A program made the position numbers and the translations under genes. A model generated the notes under the pieces. That model was not told where the DNA came from. It ran no database searches and was given only the letters and a program-made list of their open reading frames with translations. Below, piece by piece: positions 49,161 through 57,361 of a DNA stretch of 64,000 bases; the first letter of the stretch is position 1, and each line of letters starts with the position of its first letter. Source of the stretch: an uncultured Eubacteriales bacterium (lineage in GTDB: Bacteria; Bacillota; Clostridia; Lachnospirales; Lachnospiraceae); NCBI GenBank assembly GCA_900314885.1, contig OMWY01000009.1, forward strand, positions 1 through 64,000, read 5' to 3'.

Positions 49161-51090
49161 CGTCCTGCATTTCCGTAAGATAATCTGTCTTTCTGTGATT
49201 CTTCTGCTTTTCTATATACATTTTCTCATCCGCGTCATTGATAAATTCATCGAGAGACTTGCTCCCATCAGGCTTCGCAAGAACAAAGCCGGTGCTCGCC
49301 GAATATGGAAAAGCAAAATTTCCGTGCGAGCCTATATCTATCATCTTGTCTTCTATACGTTCTCTAATCGAGTCAAAATCAACCGGTCCGGAAATCTTCT
49401 CTATCCCTACGAACTCATCGCCGCCTGTTCTCGCTATTATGGCATCGGAATTAAGAGCCGATTTAAGCGATTCGGCAACTCCCTTCAGGGCAAGATCTCC
49501 ATAGTCATGACCGAATTGATCATTTATATATTTTAACCTGTCGAGATCCGTAAATGTAATCAGTACAGTGTCCTTATTCTCTATAGCCCGCCTGTAGAGC
49601 GCCTCACCGTCTATTCTGATTCCCCGCCTGTTGAAAAGTCCGGTAAGTGTGTCACGCTTGTAGAGATTTTCAAGACGTACATTTACATAATTTAGCTTTT
49701 CACTCCTGAAAAGCTCCTCAAGCCTTCTTGAAATGATGCGCATTATTTCAAAGAAACGCTGGCTAAGCATCATCGGAATCGCTGATTTTGTCACGTAATA
49801 TCCGACTGTATATTTTCCAAAATGAAGCGGCATAAAGAGAACATCCTCGCCCTGCTTCTCAAGAAGATATTTCTTGAAAATGTCCTCCTCGGCCTTCTCT
49901 CCCTCCATGCCCCTGAAGCAGCCATCAGCGTAAAGAACATGCATATTTGAAGAGTACCCCTTGATATTAAACTCCATGAGCTCCGGGGCCGCCATTTCAC
50001 CCCTACCGTCATCATCATGATAGTCAAAGACATGGTCATCGATAACGACACAGAGTCCCTCTACCCTGAATGAAGGGAGGCTCGCTCTTGCGACGGCAAC
50101 GACTGACTTCGCGTCATTGCACTGCATAACCTCTGACTCCATGTTCATGAGCTCTTCTTCGTAGCGGTCGGTATCAACTCCCGAAAGAATCTGCTTTCTG
50201 AGGTACTGGTTCATATCAAATGGGTCGCCGTGACAACCGCAGCTCTCCTGGGACACAAGCTCGGTCTTGATATACTGCTTTCTCTCTATCTTCTCTCCCC
50301 GCCAAAGGGCAAGTATCATATCCATGGCAAGATAGGCTATGTCCTCGCGGGCATTTTCAACCGTAGTTATCCTCGGTGTATAGAAGCTCGCCTTGTCAAA
50401 ATTGTCAAAGCCTGTAACGGCAAAGTCCCTCGGAACCTTCTTCCCCTCCTTTGCGGCCTCCTCGCAGACTGAGATGGCGAGATTATCATTCGCGCAGATA
50501 AATGCGTCAGGAAACCCTTCATGGGTAAGTCTTAGCTTCTTATAGCAGACCACGCCGCTCTGATAGTCAAAATCTCCATGGGCAAAGTCATTTTCGGAAT
50601 AGGAAAGATTATGGGAATCCAAGTAGTCCTTGACAGCTCTCTCCCTCTCGGCGCTCTCAAAGTTGGATGGGTCGGCAAATATACCCCAGAATCTTTTCAT
50701 TCCATGGTGCTCATTCAAATGCTCTATAACCTGCCACATGGCGGCATAATTATCCACGCCGGCATAGTAGAAGCCGTCGATCTCCTTCCCGAGAGATACG
50801 GCCGGTATACCGGCTTTCTTAATGCGGTCAATTATTTCATCAACTTCGTCCTGTACGCTGAAGTTGTTAAAATCGGCTATGACTGCGTCAAATTTTGTAA
50901 AGTCCGCGAGTCTCATGATGTTGTATTCTGCTCTGTTGTATGACTCGTCAAGGCTCCAGCACCCCGCGCTGTTAAATATATAGAGCGTGCCTTCCGCTCC
51001 CTTCCGCCTCATCCTGTCCACAATGCCGTAGGGCCAGGCGGAAATCATGAACTGTTTCCAATTGTCCGTGATGAGTGCTACCTTGCGCAT
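49147..51090 (-). CDS. LacI-type sensor fused to GGDEF domain (putative sugar-sensing diguanylate cyclase)
   Basis: 647 residues from ATG 51090, after GGAGGGCTTCTT; longer starts lack a ribosome site. No signal peptide or membrane segment, so cytosolic. Residues about 1-300 are a periplasmic-binding-like fold as in LacI repressors (KVALITDNWKQFMISAWPYGI, AVSLGKEIDGFYYAGVDNYAAMWQV, FICANDNLAISVCEEAAKEGKKVPRDFAVTGFDN) but without the DNA-binding head. A linker (about 310-470, GAF-like) leads to a GGDEF domain (about 485-640; FTDLDRLKYINDQFGHDYGD, ARTGGDEFVGIEK) with intact active loop and no RxxD inhibitory site. It should couple a small-molecule ligand to c-di-GMP. Confidence 0.9.
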   Translation of the reverse strand: MRKVALITDNWKQFMISAWPYGIVDRMRRKGAEGTLYIFNSAGCWSLDESYNRAEYNIMRLADFTKFDAVIADFNNFSVQDEVDEIIDRIKKAGIPAVSLGKEIDGFYYAGVDNYAAMWQVIEHLNEHHGMKRFWGIFADPSNFESAERERAVKDYLDSHNLSYSENDFAHGDFDYQSGVVCYKKLRLTHEGFPDAFICANDNLAISVCEEAAKEGKKVPRDFAVTGFDNFDKASFYTPRITTVENAREDIAYLAMDMILALWRGEKIERKQYIKTELVSQESCGCHGDPFDMNQYLRKQILSGVDTDRYEEELMNMESEVMQCNDAKSVVAVARASLPSFRVEGLCVVIDDHVFDYHDDDGRGEMAAPELMEFNIKGYSSNMHVLYADGCFRGMEGEKAEEDIFKKYLLEKQGEDVLFMPLHFGKYTVGYYVTKSAIPMMLSQRFFEIMRIISRRLEELFRSEKLNYVNVRLENLYKRDTLTGLFNRRGIRIDGEALYRRAIENKDTVLITFTDLDRLKYINDQFGHDYGDLALKGVAESLKSALNSDAIIARTGGDEFVGIEKISGPVDFDSIRERIEDKMIDIGSHGNFAFPYSASTGFVLAKPDGSKSLDEFINDADEKMYIEKQKNHRKTDYLTEMQDDEDE

Positions 51091-51129
51091 AAGAAGCCCT
51101 CCAAAGGTGTATAGTGTTACGATTAACTT

Positions 51130-51158
51130 ATTATAACTCTTTTCTGATATTTTTTCAA
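51130..51158 (-). promoter_or_regulatory. Promoter of LacI-GGDEF gene
   Basis: On the minus strand TTGAAA (51153-51158), 17 bases, TATAAT (51130-51135). Confidence 0.7.
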
Positions 51159-51164
51159 ACATCA

Positions 51165-51193
51165 TTGTAAATAAATATGGTTTATTTTATAAT
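51165..51193 (+). promoter_or_regulatory. Promoter of P-type ATPase gene
   Basis: TTGTAA (51165-51170), 17 bases, TATAAT (51188-51193). The start site lies at the left edge of the inserted hairpin repeat. Confidence 0.65.
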
Positions 51194-51199
51194 GTTATT

Positions 51200-51315
51200 A
51201 CTCCTTCCGTCGCCTACGGCGTATAATGTATGCTCCTACGGAGCATACTGGTCATAGCCACCCACTTCGTGGGACCCGCCTATGACAACAGCCACACTCC
51301 CTCAAGAGGGAGGCT
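51200..51315. repeat. MITE-like hairpin element in P-type ATPase leader
   Basis: From ACTCCTTCCGTC to CTCCCTCAAGAGGGAGGC it contains four hairpins: CGCC-ta-CGGCG, TATGCTCC-tac-GGAGCATA, GTCATAG..CTATGAC enclosing CCCAC-ttc-GTGGG (51251-51286), and CTCCCTC-aag-AGGGAG. The ends match those of 35841-35884 in inverse orientation. It encodes no protein and lies within the 5' leader of the ATPase mRNA. Confidence 0.7.
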
Positions 51316-51349
51316 ATATGATAGGATAATCTTATTATGGAGAAATATT

Positions 51350-53698
51350 ATGCAGACACTACTTAAGGGCCTTACGGAGGCTGAAGTCCGTGAACGCACC
51401 GAGGCGGGCCAGGTAAATGCCCTGCCCGAGGACACCAGGAACAGCGTAAGGTCAATCATTTTCAAGAACGTATTTACTTATTTTAACCTCATATTCACGG
51501 TACTTGCCGTGCTCGTAATCCTGGTGGGCTCCTATAACAGCCTGCTTTTTCTCCCTGTCGTAATCGCGAATACGATTATCGGCATAGTCCAACAGCTCTA
51601 CGCTAAGAAGGTTCTCGATAACCTGACCCTGATGAGTGTTACCGAATGTACCGTCGTGAGGGATGGGAAGGAAATAAGCGTTCCCGTTAACACCCTTGTA
51701 AGAGATGACATTGTAAAGCTTACAAACGGAAACCAGATTCCCGCTGATGCCGAGGTCCTCGAGGGCCTTGTCCGTGTAAATGAATCGCTCCTTACCGGTG
51801 AATCTGACGAGATTGAAAAGAAGAAGGGAAGCGGCCTTAAGTCGGGAAGCTTCGTTGTTTCGGGAACATGCTACGCTAAGCTCATTTCGGTCGGTGAAAG
51901 CTCTTACGCAAGCAGGCTCACCGCTGAAGCCAAGTCCATAAAAGATCGTGACTCTGAAATGATTAAGAGCATTAACGGCTTCGTAAAATTTGCCGGTATC
52001 GCCATAATCCCGATAGGCATTACCTTATTTTTACAGGGAATATATGTAAATGATCTTTCATACAAGGATTCTGTTGTTTCGATGGTGGCGGCAGTAATAG
52101 GCATGATTCCTGAAGGCTTATATCTCCTCGTTACGATAGCCCTTGCCCTCTCCGCAGCGAGACTCGCGACAAAGCATGTCCTTCTCCACGATATGAGAAG
52201 CACAGAGACCCTTGCGAGAGTTGATGTCCTCTGCGTCGATAAGACGGGAACAATTACCGACAATAAGATGAACGTAACGGATATATCTCTTCCTGTTGAT
52301 TCATCTGATTCTTCGGGCTCGGATGAGCAAAATAAGCTTCTTCTCGCGCGATACATTAGTTCCATGGATGACACTAACGCCACCATGGAAGCCCTCCGCT
52401 CATATTTTACGGAGGAAGATAAAATAGAAAATATAGTAAAAATCACATCATTTTCTTCTAAATTAAAATATTCGGAAATTGAGACCGGTGAATATATTTA
52501 CAGGCTCGGCGCTCCGGAATTTTTACTGGGTGAAGATATATTAGAGAAAAATGCGCCTCTCGTCGAAGGCCCTGCCGAAGCCGGCCAGAGAGTTCTTGCC
52601 TTTGTGAGAATTTTAAAGTCTCAGCCTATGGATGAGAAAAATAAGAACGCAGAGCCATTATTATTTATCGCTCTCGAAAACGGGATAAGAAACGGCGCAA
52701 TCGAGACATTTAAATATTTGCAGGACGAGGAGGTTGAAATAAAGGTTATTTCGGGTGATAATCCTGTGACTGTTTCCGCTGTCGCGAGGTCGGTCGGAAT
52801 TAATAACGCTGATAAATATATAGACGCTTCGACGTTAAATAATTCCTATGATTACGAAAACGCCGTCAGAAAATATACTATTTTCGGCCGTGTAAAGCCT
52901 GAGCAGAAACGCGAGCTTGTTAAGGCTATAAAGGGTACAGGTAAATTTACCGCTATGACGGGAGACGGTGTAAATGATATTCTCGCCATGAAGGAGGCGG
53001 ACTGCTCTATCGCCATGGGAACAGGAAGTGACGCGGCGAGAAGTGCCGCCCAGACTGTCCTTCTTGATTCTGATTTTTCGCACATGAAGGATATTATTGC
53101 GGAAGGCAGGCAGGACATAAATAATATCACAAGGTCAGCGATATTATTCTTATACAAGAATTTATTTTCGATGTTCCTTGCGATATTCTCTATAATTAAT
53201 ACATTTAAATATCCGCTCAACCCGTCGCAGATTAGTCTTATTTCTGCCTTTAATATCGGACTTCCGGCATTTTTGTTAGCTCTTGAGCCTAACGATACGA
53301 AGCAGAAAAATCACTTTATGCGGGAGACTATACTGAAATCCCTACCGGCGGCGCTTACATCATTTTTATGCATAGCCTCAATGGTAATATTCGGACAGGT
53401 ATTTCATATAGCGGAAAGCGATGTCTCTACGGCAAGTACCTATCTCCTCTCAATCGTAGGCTTCCTAATCCTCTTCAGATTATGCAAGCCTAGGAACACC
53501 TACAGGAATTGGGTATTTATTGGTTGCCTCGCGGGATTTATTTTCACCGCGTCATTCCTGGACAGCCTCTTCTCCCTCCAGTCCATTTCAACGCCATGCG
53601 TAATGCTGACCGTAGTCTTCGCGATAGCTGAGGAATCCCTCATGCGGAACTTCACCGAACTTGCAGGGTGGATAGAGAGAAAATTAGTCAAAGGGTAA
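51350..53698 (+). CDS. Cation-transporting P-type ATPase (HAD-IC, CtpE-like)
   Basis: 782 residues from ATG 51350 (GGAGAAATATT ahead); a longer frame runs through the repeat and is rejected. Actuator motif LLTGESDEIEKKKG (about 143), membrane motif MIPEGLYLLVTIALALSAARL (about 252), phosphorylation site CVDKTGTITDN (about 296), nucleotide site near KYSEIETGEYIYRLGAPEF, and hinge MTGDGVNDILAMKEADCSIAMG (about 540). About ten transmembrane helices. The PEGL segment and short nucleotide-binding domain resemble mycobacterial CtpE, implicated in calcium uptake; ion specificity is not certain. Monocistronic. Confidence 0.92.
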   Translation: MQTLLKGLTEAEVRERTEAGQVNALPEDTRNSVRSIIFKNVFTYFNLIFTVLAVLVILVGSYNSLLFLPVVIANTIIGIVQQLYAKKVLDNLTLMSVTECTVVRDGKEISVPVNTLVRDDIVKLTNGNQIPADAEVLEGLVRVNESLLTGESDEIEKKKGSGLKSGSFVVSGTCYAKLISVGESSYASRLTAEAKSIKDRDSEMIKSINGFVKFAGIAIIPIGITLFLQGIYVNDLSYKDSVVSMVAAVIGMIPEGLYLLVTIALALSAARLATKHVLLHDMRSTETLARVDVLCVDKTGTITDNKMNVTDISLPVDSSDSSGSDEQNKLLLARYISSMDDTNATMEALRSYFTEEDKIENIVKITSFSSKLKYSEIETGEYIYRLGAPEFLLGEDILEKNAPLVEGPAEAGQRVLAFVRILKSQPMDEKNKNAEPLLFIALENGIRNGAIETFKYLQDEEVEIKVISGDNPVTVSAVARSVGINNADKYIDASTLNNSYDYENAVRKYTIFGRVKPEQKRELVKAIKGTGKFTAMTGDGVNDILAMKEADCSIAMGTGSDAARSAAQTVLLDSDFSHMKDIIAEGRQDINNITRSAILFLYKNLFSMFLAIFSIINTFKYPLNPSQISLISAFNIGLPAFLLALEPNDTKQKNHFMRETILKSLPAALTSFLCIASMVIFGQVFHIAESDVSTASTYLLSIVGFLILFRLCKPRNTYRNWVFIGCLAGFIFTASFLDSLFSLQSISTPCVMLTVVFAIAEESLMRNFTELAGWIERKLVKG

Positions 53699-53757
53699 GG
53701 GGACAGATTAAAATCTGTCCCGCATGAGAGTAAGGGGACAGAATAAAATCTGTCTCC
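53699..53757 (+). repeat. Two tandem GGGGACAGA hairpins
   Basis: GGGACAGAT-taaa-ATCTGTCCC and, twelve bases later, GGGGACAGA-ataaaa-TCTGTCTCC directly follow the ATPase stop. The repeat units TAAGGGGACAGA are near identical. No U tract follows, so they are either poor terminators or mRNA-end stabilisers. Confidence 0.65.
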
Positions 53758-53785
53758 TTATAAAAGTGCATTAATTGTCAATATC

Positions 53786-53992
53786 TTATGATGCAACCAT
53801 TTCTTTCTCAAGAAGCTTCTTCGCCACTCTGTATTGATCGACAGTCACACCCAGCCTACTGCAAGCTTCATCTATTGTAACCGAAAATCCATCTGCTGCA
53901 TTTTCAACGTACTTAACCAAATTCTCTGCATTATCATATGCCCTAGCCGCATCAAGTTCAGGTTTCATCAATGTATTGAACGCCTCACACAT
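53786..53992 (-). CDS. Small protein resembling the C-terminal tail of Rpn/PD-(D/E)XK transposase-like nucleases
   Basis: 68 residues with a strong ribosome site (AAGGAGGAACCTGAT). MCEAFNTLMKPELDAARAYDNAENLVKYVENAADG (in parts) followed by ITIDEACSRLGVT-type TIDEACSRLGVTVDQYRVAKKLLE, a short helical tail with a helix-turn-helix-like end, as at the C-termini of Rpn-family proteins in Lachnospiraceae. It could be a relic of such a gene or an independent small protein. Beside another gene fossil. Confidence 0.5.
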   Translation of the reverse strand: MCEAFNTLMKPELDAARAYDNAENLVKYVENAADGFSVTIDEACSRLGVTVDQYRVAKKLLEKEMVAS

Positions 53993-54029
53993 ATCAGGTT
54001 CCTCCTTTATTTCTTTAAAGACTTCAATA

Positions 54030-54182
54030 TTACATTTCCTCTTCTGATGCTGTCACACCTTCGGCAAGGTCCTGCATTTTAATATTGGTATAGCTAAGCG
54101 CATTAATAAGAAATGTCGGAGTGCCTGTTTTAAACCAGTAATTTCCGAAATCAAACTTATTAAAGACAAAGAGAATGCTAAA
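54030..54182 (-). pseudogene. Fossil of an AAA-ATPase-like/DUF1703 (PD-(D/E)XK) protein
   Basis: A 50-residue stretch reads FSILFVFNKFDFGNYWFKTG then TPTFLINALSYTNIKMQDLAEGVTASEEEM and stops. The GNYWFxTGTPTFLI block followed by about 15 residues and EGVxASEE is the signature of the large AAA-ATPase-like proteins with a C-terminal DUF1703 nuclease domain. Both the ATPase front and the nuclease back are missing, so this is a truncated remnant. A hairpin repeat abuts its 5' side. Confidence 0.65.
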
Positions 54183-54239
54183 AGTACATACGGGGGTCAG
54201 GAACCCCATAAAGTTTTTATCCACCGCTACGCGTGCGGG

Positions 54240-54305
54240 CTGTAAGTGCTTTGCGCTTACTTAGTCGTAGCCAACTCCCCCACTTCGTGGGTCCCCTTCT
54301 ACGAC
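54240..54305 (-). repeat. Dispersed GTCGTAG...CTACGAC hairpin repeat, copy 1
   Basis: GTCGTAG (54264-54270) and CTACGAC (54299-54305) enclose CCAACTCCC and CCAC-ttc-GTGG; a second hairpin GTAAGTGC-ttt-GCGCTTAC lies just to the left (about 54242-54260). Closely matches the copy at 59896-59942. Confidence 0.7.
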
Positions 54306-54308
54306 AAC

Positions 54309-55487
54309 TTATGAAGACTGACCCCCTGTTTTCTTTCCTCTGAGGTCGGAATAAACAAATACCATAATGAGCTCAAGAATCAGGATATAATATGGGAAGA
54401 GGCGGAAGGAAAGTGCCTTCGCGAGGAAGCCAAAAAGCGGAGGCATTACAACAACGCCCACATAGGCGCTAGCCATCTGGACACCTATTACAGCCTGAGA
54501 CATATCCTCCCCAAAGAGCTCGGGAGTCGAGTGAATAAAGCACGGATAAACCGGAGCGCAGCCAAGGCCTACAATAATAAGCGCTATAAAGGATACCATA
54601 TTTGAAAATGGCAGGAATAATAATACAACCCCTATGCTTATTAAAGTAAATCCCATATAAATAAGCTGCACATCGTTAAACTTAATGGCAAGAAATCCAT
54701 TAAGAGCGCGGCCTATAGTAATTCCGATTACAAATAATACGGCTAGCTTCGCAGCCGTTGTCTCATCTACGCCCTTCTCAAGCACAAGGTATGTACTGCC
54801 CCATCCCATTACCGTCTGCTCTATAGCGCAATAGCAGAAAAATGAGAGCATGACATTTTTAATGCCCGGAAGTCTCACAAGCTTATGAAGGGGAATAGGC
54901 TCCCGCTTCTCTAAGCCCTTATCCTCTATGTCCTTTTCCTCGCTCGCTTCCCATTTAGGAAGGCTTACAAAAATAATTACGACAATAACAAGCTGAATAA
55001 TTCCTACAATCCGATAGCCCATATTCCATGGCCTGTTCGCTGATAAAACCGCTCCCATAATAACAGGGCCGGTAAGGGCGCCAAGGCCCCACATGCAGTG
55101 AAGCCAGCTCATGTGCTTCGCTTCAAGGTGGAGGGCGACGTAATTATTCAAGGCAGCGTCAACGCTTCCGGCTCCGAGGCCATAAGGGATAGCCAGGATA
55201 CAGAGAGATATAAATGAGTGGCTGAATGAAAAGCCTAAAAGAGCAAGCGCTGTAAGGGCAACGCTTGCGACTGTAACCTTGCCTGCTCCAAAGCGCTTCG
55301 TGAGCTTATCTGAATTAAGGCTTGATACAACGGTACCTGCTGATATAATCATGGAAATGATTCCCATCCACGATACATTTACACCGAATTCCTTGTAAAT
55401 AGTAGGCCAGGCGCTCCCGAGCATGCTGTCCGGCAGGCCCAGCGATATGAATGCCAGGTATATGATTGCGATAAGTATTGATGTCAT
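54309..55487 (-). CDS. MFS transporter
   Basis: 392 residues with twelve predicted transmembrane helices. GLPDSMLGSAWPTIYKEFGVNVSWMGII (about 17-44) and the loop DKLTKRFGAGKVTVAS (motif A-like, about 60) are of the fucose-permease/YfkF-like MFS group; a cytoplasmic loop between helices six and seven is acidic (SEEKDIEDKGLEKREP). Substrate cannot be inferred. It lies between a gene graveyard and the ABC exporter. Confidence 0.9.
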   Translation of the reverse strand: MTSILIAIIYLAFISLGLPDSMLGSAWPTIYKEFGVNVSWMGIISMIISAGTVVSSLNSDKLTKRFGAGKVTVASVALTALALLGFSFSHSFISLCILAIPYGLGAGSVDAALNNYVALHLEAKHMSWLHCMWGLGALTGPVIMGAVLSANRPWNMGYRIVGIIQLVIVVIIFVSLPKWEASEEKDIEDKGLEKREPIPLHKLVRLPGIKNVMLSFFCYCAIEQTVMGWGSTYLVLEKGVDETTAAKLAVLFVIGITIGRALNGFLAIKFNDVQLIYMGFTLISIGVVLLFLPFSNMVSFIALIIVGLGCAPVYPCFIHSTPELFGEDMSQAVIGVQMASAYVGVVVMPPLFGFLAKALSFRLFPYYILILELIMVFVYSDLRGKKTGGQSS

Positions 55488-55515
55488 TTTATTCTACCCT
55501 TGTTCAATTTATCCC

Positions 55516-55548
55516 GAGTCAGGCACGCCCTGCGGGCGAGCCAGACAC
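55516..55548. repeat. Dispersed GAGYCAGRCAC repeat inside exporter C-terminus
   Basis: GAGTCAGGCAC and GAGCCAGACAC flank GCCctgcGGGC. Translated on the minus strand it provides the last residues (SGSPAGRA) and the stop of the ABC exporter. Reverse complement of 35951-35989. Confidence 0.7.
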
Positions 55549-57357
55549 TAGGAAATCATACTGCGATTCATACAGAGCCCTGTATGCTCCACCCTTCTTT
55601 TTCATAAGCTCCTCATGGCTGCCCTTCTCCACTATTTCACCGTGATCCACGTACATAATGCAGTCGGCGTTCCTTATAGTGGAAAGACGGTGAGCTATAA
55701 TAAAGCTCGTCCTTCCCTTTAGCATCTCGGAAAGGCCCTTCTGAAGGAGAATCTCGGTCTCGGTATCTATCGCAGCCGTTGCCTCATCAAGTATAAGAAT
55801 CTTAGGATCGGCAAGCACGGCTCGTGCGAATGAAATGAGCTGCCGTTGTCCTGCCGAAAGCCTAGAGCCGCGTTCATTTACCTGGGTATTATAGCCATCC
55901 TCAAGCCCCATAATAAAATCATGAGCGCAGACTGTCTTAGCGGCCCTTATTACATCCTCATCGCTCGCCTCCATATTTCCGTAGCGGATATTATCCATAA
56001 TTGTCCCTGAAAATATGAAGCTGTCCTGCATCATTACGCCCATCTGGGTTCTGAGCGAATGAATCGTTACGTCCTCTATATTGATTCCGTCAACATAAAC
56101 TCCACCGGACGTGACATTATAAAAGCGGCTTAGGAGATTTACAATCGTGCTCTTGCCTGCTCCAGTCGGTCCTACGATAGCGTAGCTCTCTCCCGCCTTC
56201 ACATCAAAGGATACGCCGTGCAATATTTCAACACCGTCATCGTAAGCGAAATGGACGTCCCTGTACTCAACATCTCCCTTTATCGGAGGCATTTCACGAG
56301 CGCCTTCCTTATCCTTCACCGCGACAGGCGCGTCGATGGTTTCAAATATTCTCTCAAGATAAGAAATAGCTGTCAGGAGTGAATTATAGAAGCTCGCGAG
56401 AGTCATGACAGGCTGCCAGAACCTCGCCACATAGCCCGTAAAAGCGGTGAGAAGTCCTACTGTTATAACAACGTCGCCCTTAGCTAGCCACCCTATTCCA
56501 AGCACATAAATAATCGCTGTCGACAATACATTTATATTATCGATTACCGGACGCAAAATAAAATTATATTTTACCGCGCCAAGCCAGGCGGATCTCGCTT
56601 CGCCATTTAAGTCATTAAAGAAGTCGGTATTATAATCCTCCCTTACAAATGACTGGGTGACGCGGATGCCATTTACACTTTCCGCTATATAGGCATTTAA
56701 ATTCGACTGCTTGTTCGACTGGATCTGCCAGGCCTTATGCTGACGGCTTTTTACAAATAATACGATTGCTATTAATATAGGCAGACCGCAGAGTACAATC
56801 AGTGTAAATTTCACATTTAAATAAAGCATGAAAATTACGATAAATACCATGGAAATTGTATCGGTTATGGTATTTACAATTCCGTTCGATAATAAATCAG
56901 AGAGATTATTTACGTAATTTACCACTCTCACCTGAATTTTTCCGTGCGGCTTGTCATCAAAATAAGAAAACGGCAGCTCCTGCAAATGCACAAACAGCTC
57001 ACGCCGCAAATTATAAACAATTCCCTGCCCTGCCTCATTTGTAAGCTTTATTTTGGCTCTCGTAATTAAGGCGCAGATAATAGTTATCGCAAGGGTCGCA
57101 AGGGCGTAAATAATTATTTTTTCTATCGCCGCGTCAGCCGATAATTTATTTTCAAAGTTCGTCTCCGTGACGGTATCCATGACATTTTTCATAAATATCG
57201 GAATAAGCATGGAAAGGCCGCTCGAAATAATCATAATTACAACTGCGGTAATTAATTTCCCTTTAAATGGGCCGACATATGAAAACAGGCGCTTCAGCTG
57301 GTTTACGTCAAAGCTCTCTTCGAGGTCTTCATCCTCGTTAATTTTATTTCTTGCCAT
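55519..57357 (-). CDS. ABC exporter half-transporter, canonical partner (BmrD-like)
   Basis: 612 residues from ATG 57357 (GTG 57369 overlaps the ribosome site GGGAGG). Six-helix ABC membrane domain (about 25-320) plus nucleotide-binding domain: Walker A VGPTGAGKSTIVNLLSRFY (about 388), signature SRLSAGQRQLISFARAVL (about 490), Walker B ILILDEATAAID with a catalytic Glu, and IIAHRLSTIRNAD. It pairs with the gene four bases upstream to form a heterodimeric exporter of drugs, peptides or lipids. The last residues come from a dispersed repeat. Confidence 0.94.
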   Translation of the reverse strand: MARNKINEDEDLEESFDVNQLKRLFSYVGPFKGKLITAVVIMIISSGLSMLIPIFMKNVMDTVTETNFENKLSADAAIEKIIIYALATLAITIICALITRAKIKLTNEAGQGIVYNLRRELFVHLQELPFSYFDDKPHGKIQVRVVNYVNNLSDLLSNGIVNTITDTISMVFIVIFMLYLNVKFTLIVLCGLPILIAIVLFVKSRQHKAWQIQSNKQSNLNAYIAESVNGIRVTQSFVREDYNTDFFNDLNGEARSAWLGAVKYNFILRPVIDNINVLSTAIIYVLGIGWLAKGDVVITVGLLTAFTGYVARFWQPVMTLASFYNSLLTAISYLERIFETIDAPVAVKDKEGAREMPPIKGDVEYRDVHFAYDDGVEILHGVSFDVKAGESYAIVGPTGAGKSTIVNLLSRFYNVTSGGVYVDGINIEDVTIHSLRTQMGVMMQDSFIFSGTIMDNIRYGNMEASDEDVIRAAKTVCAHDFIMGLEDGYNTQVNERGSRLSAGQRQLISFARAVLADPKILILDEATAAIDTETEILLQKGLSEMLKGRTSFIIAHRLSTIRNADCIMYVDHGEIVEKGSHEELMKKKGGAYRALYESQYDFLVSGSPAGRA

Positions 57358-57361
57358 ACCG

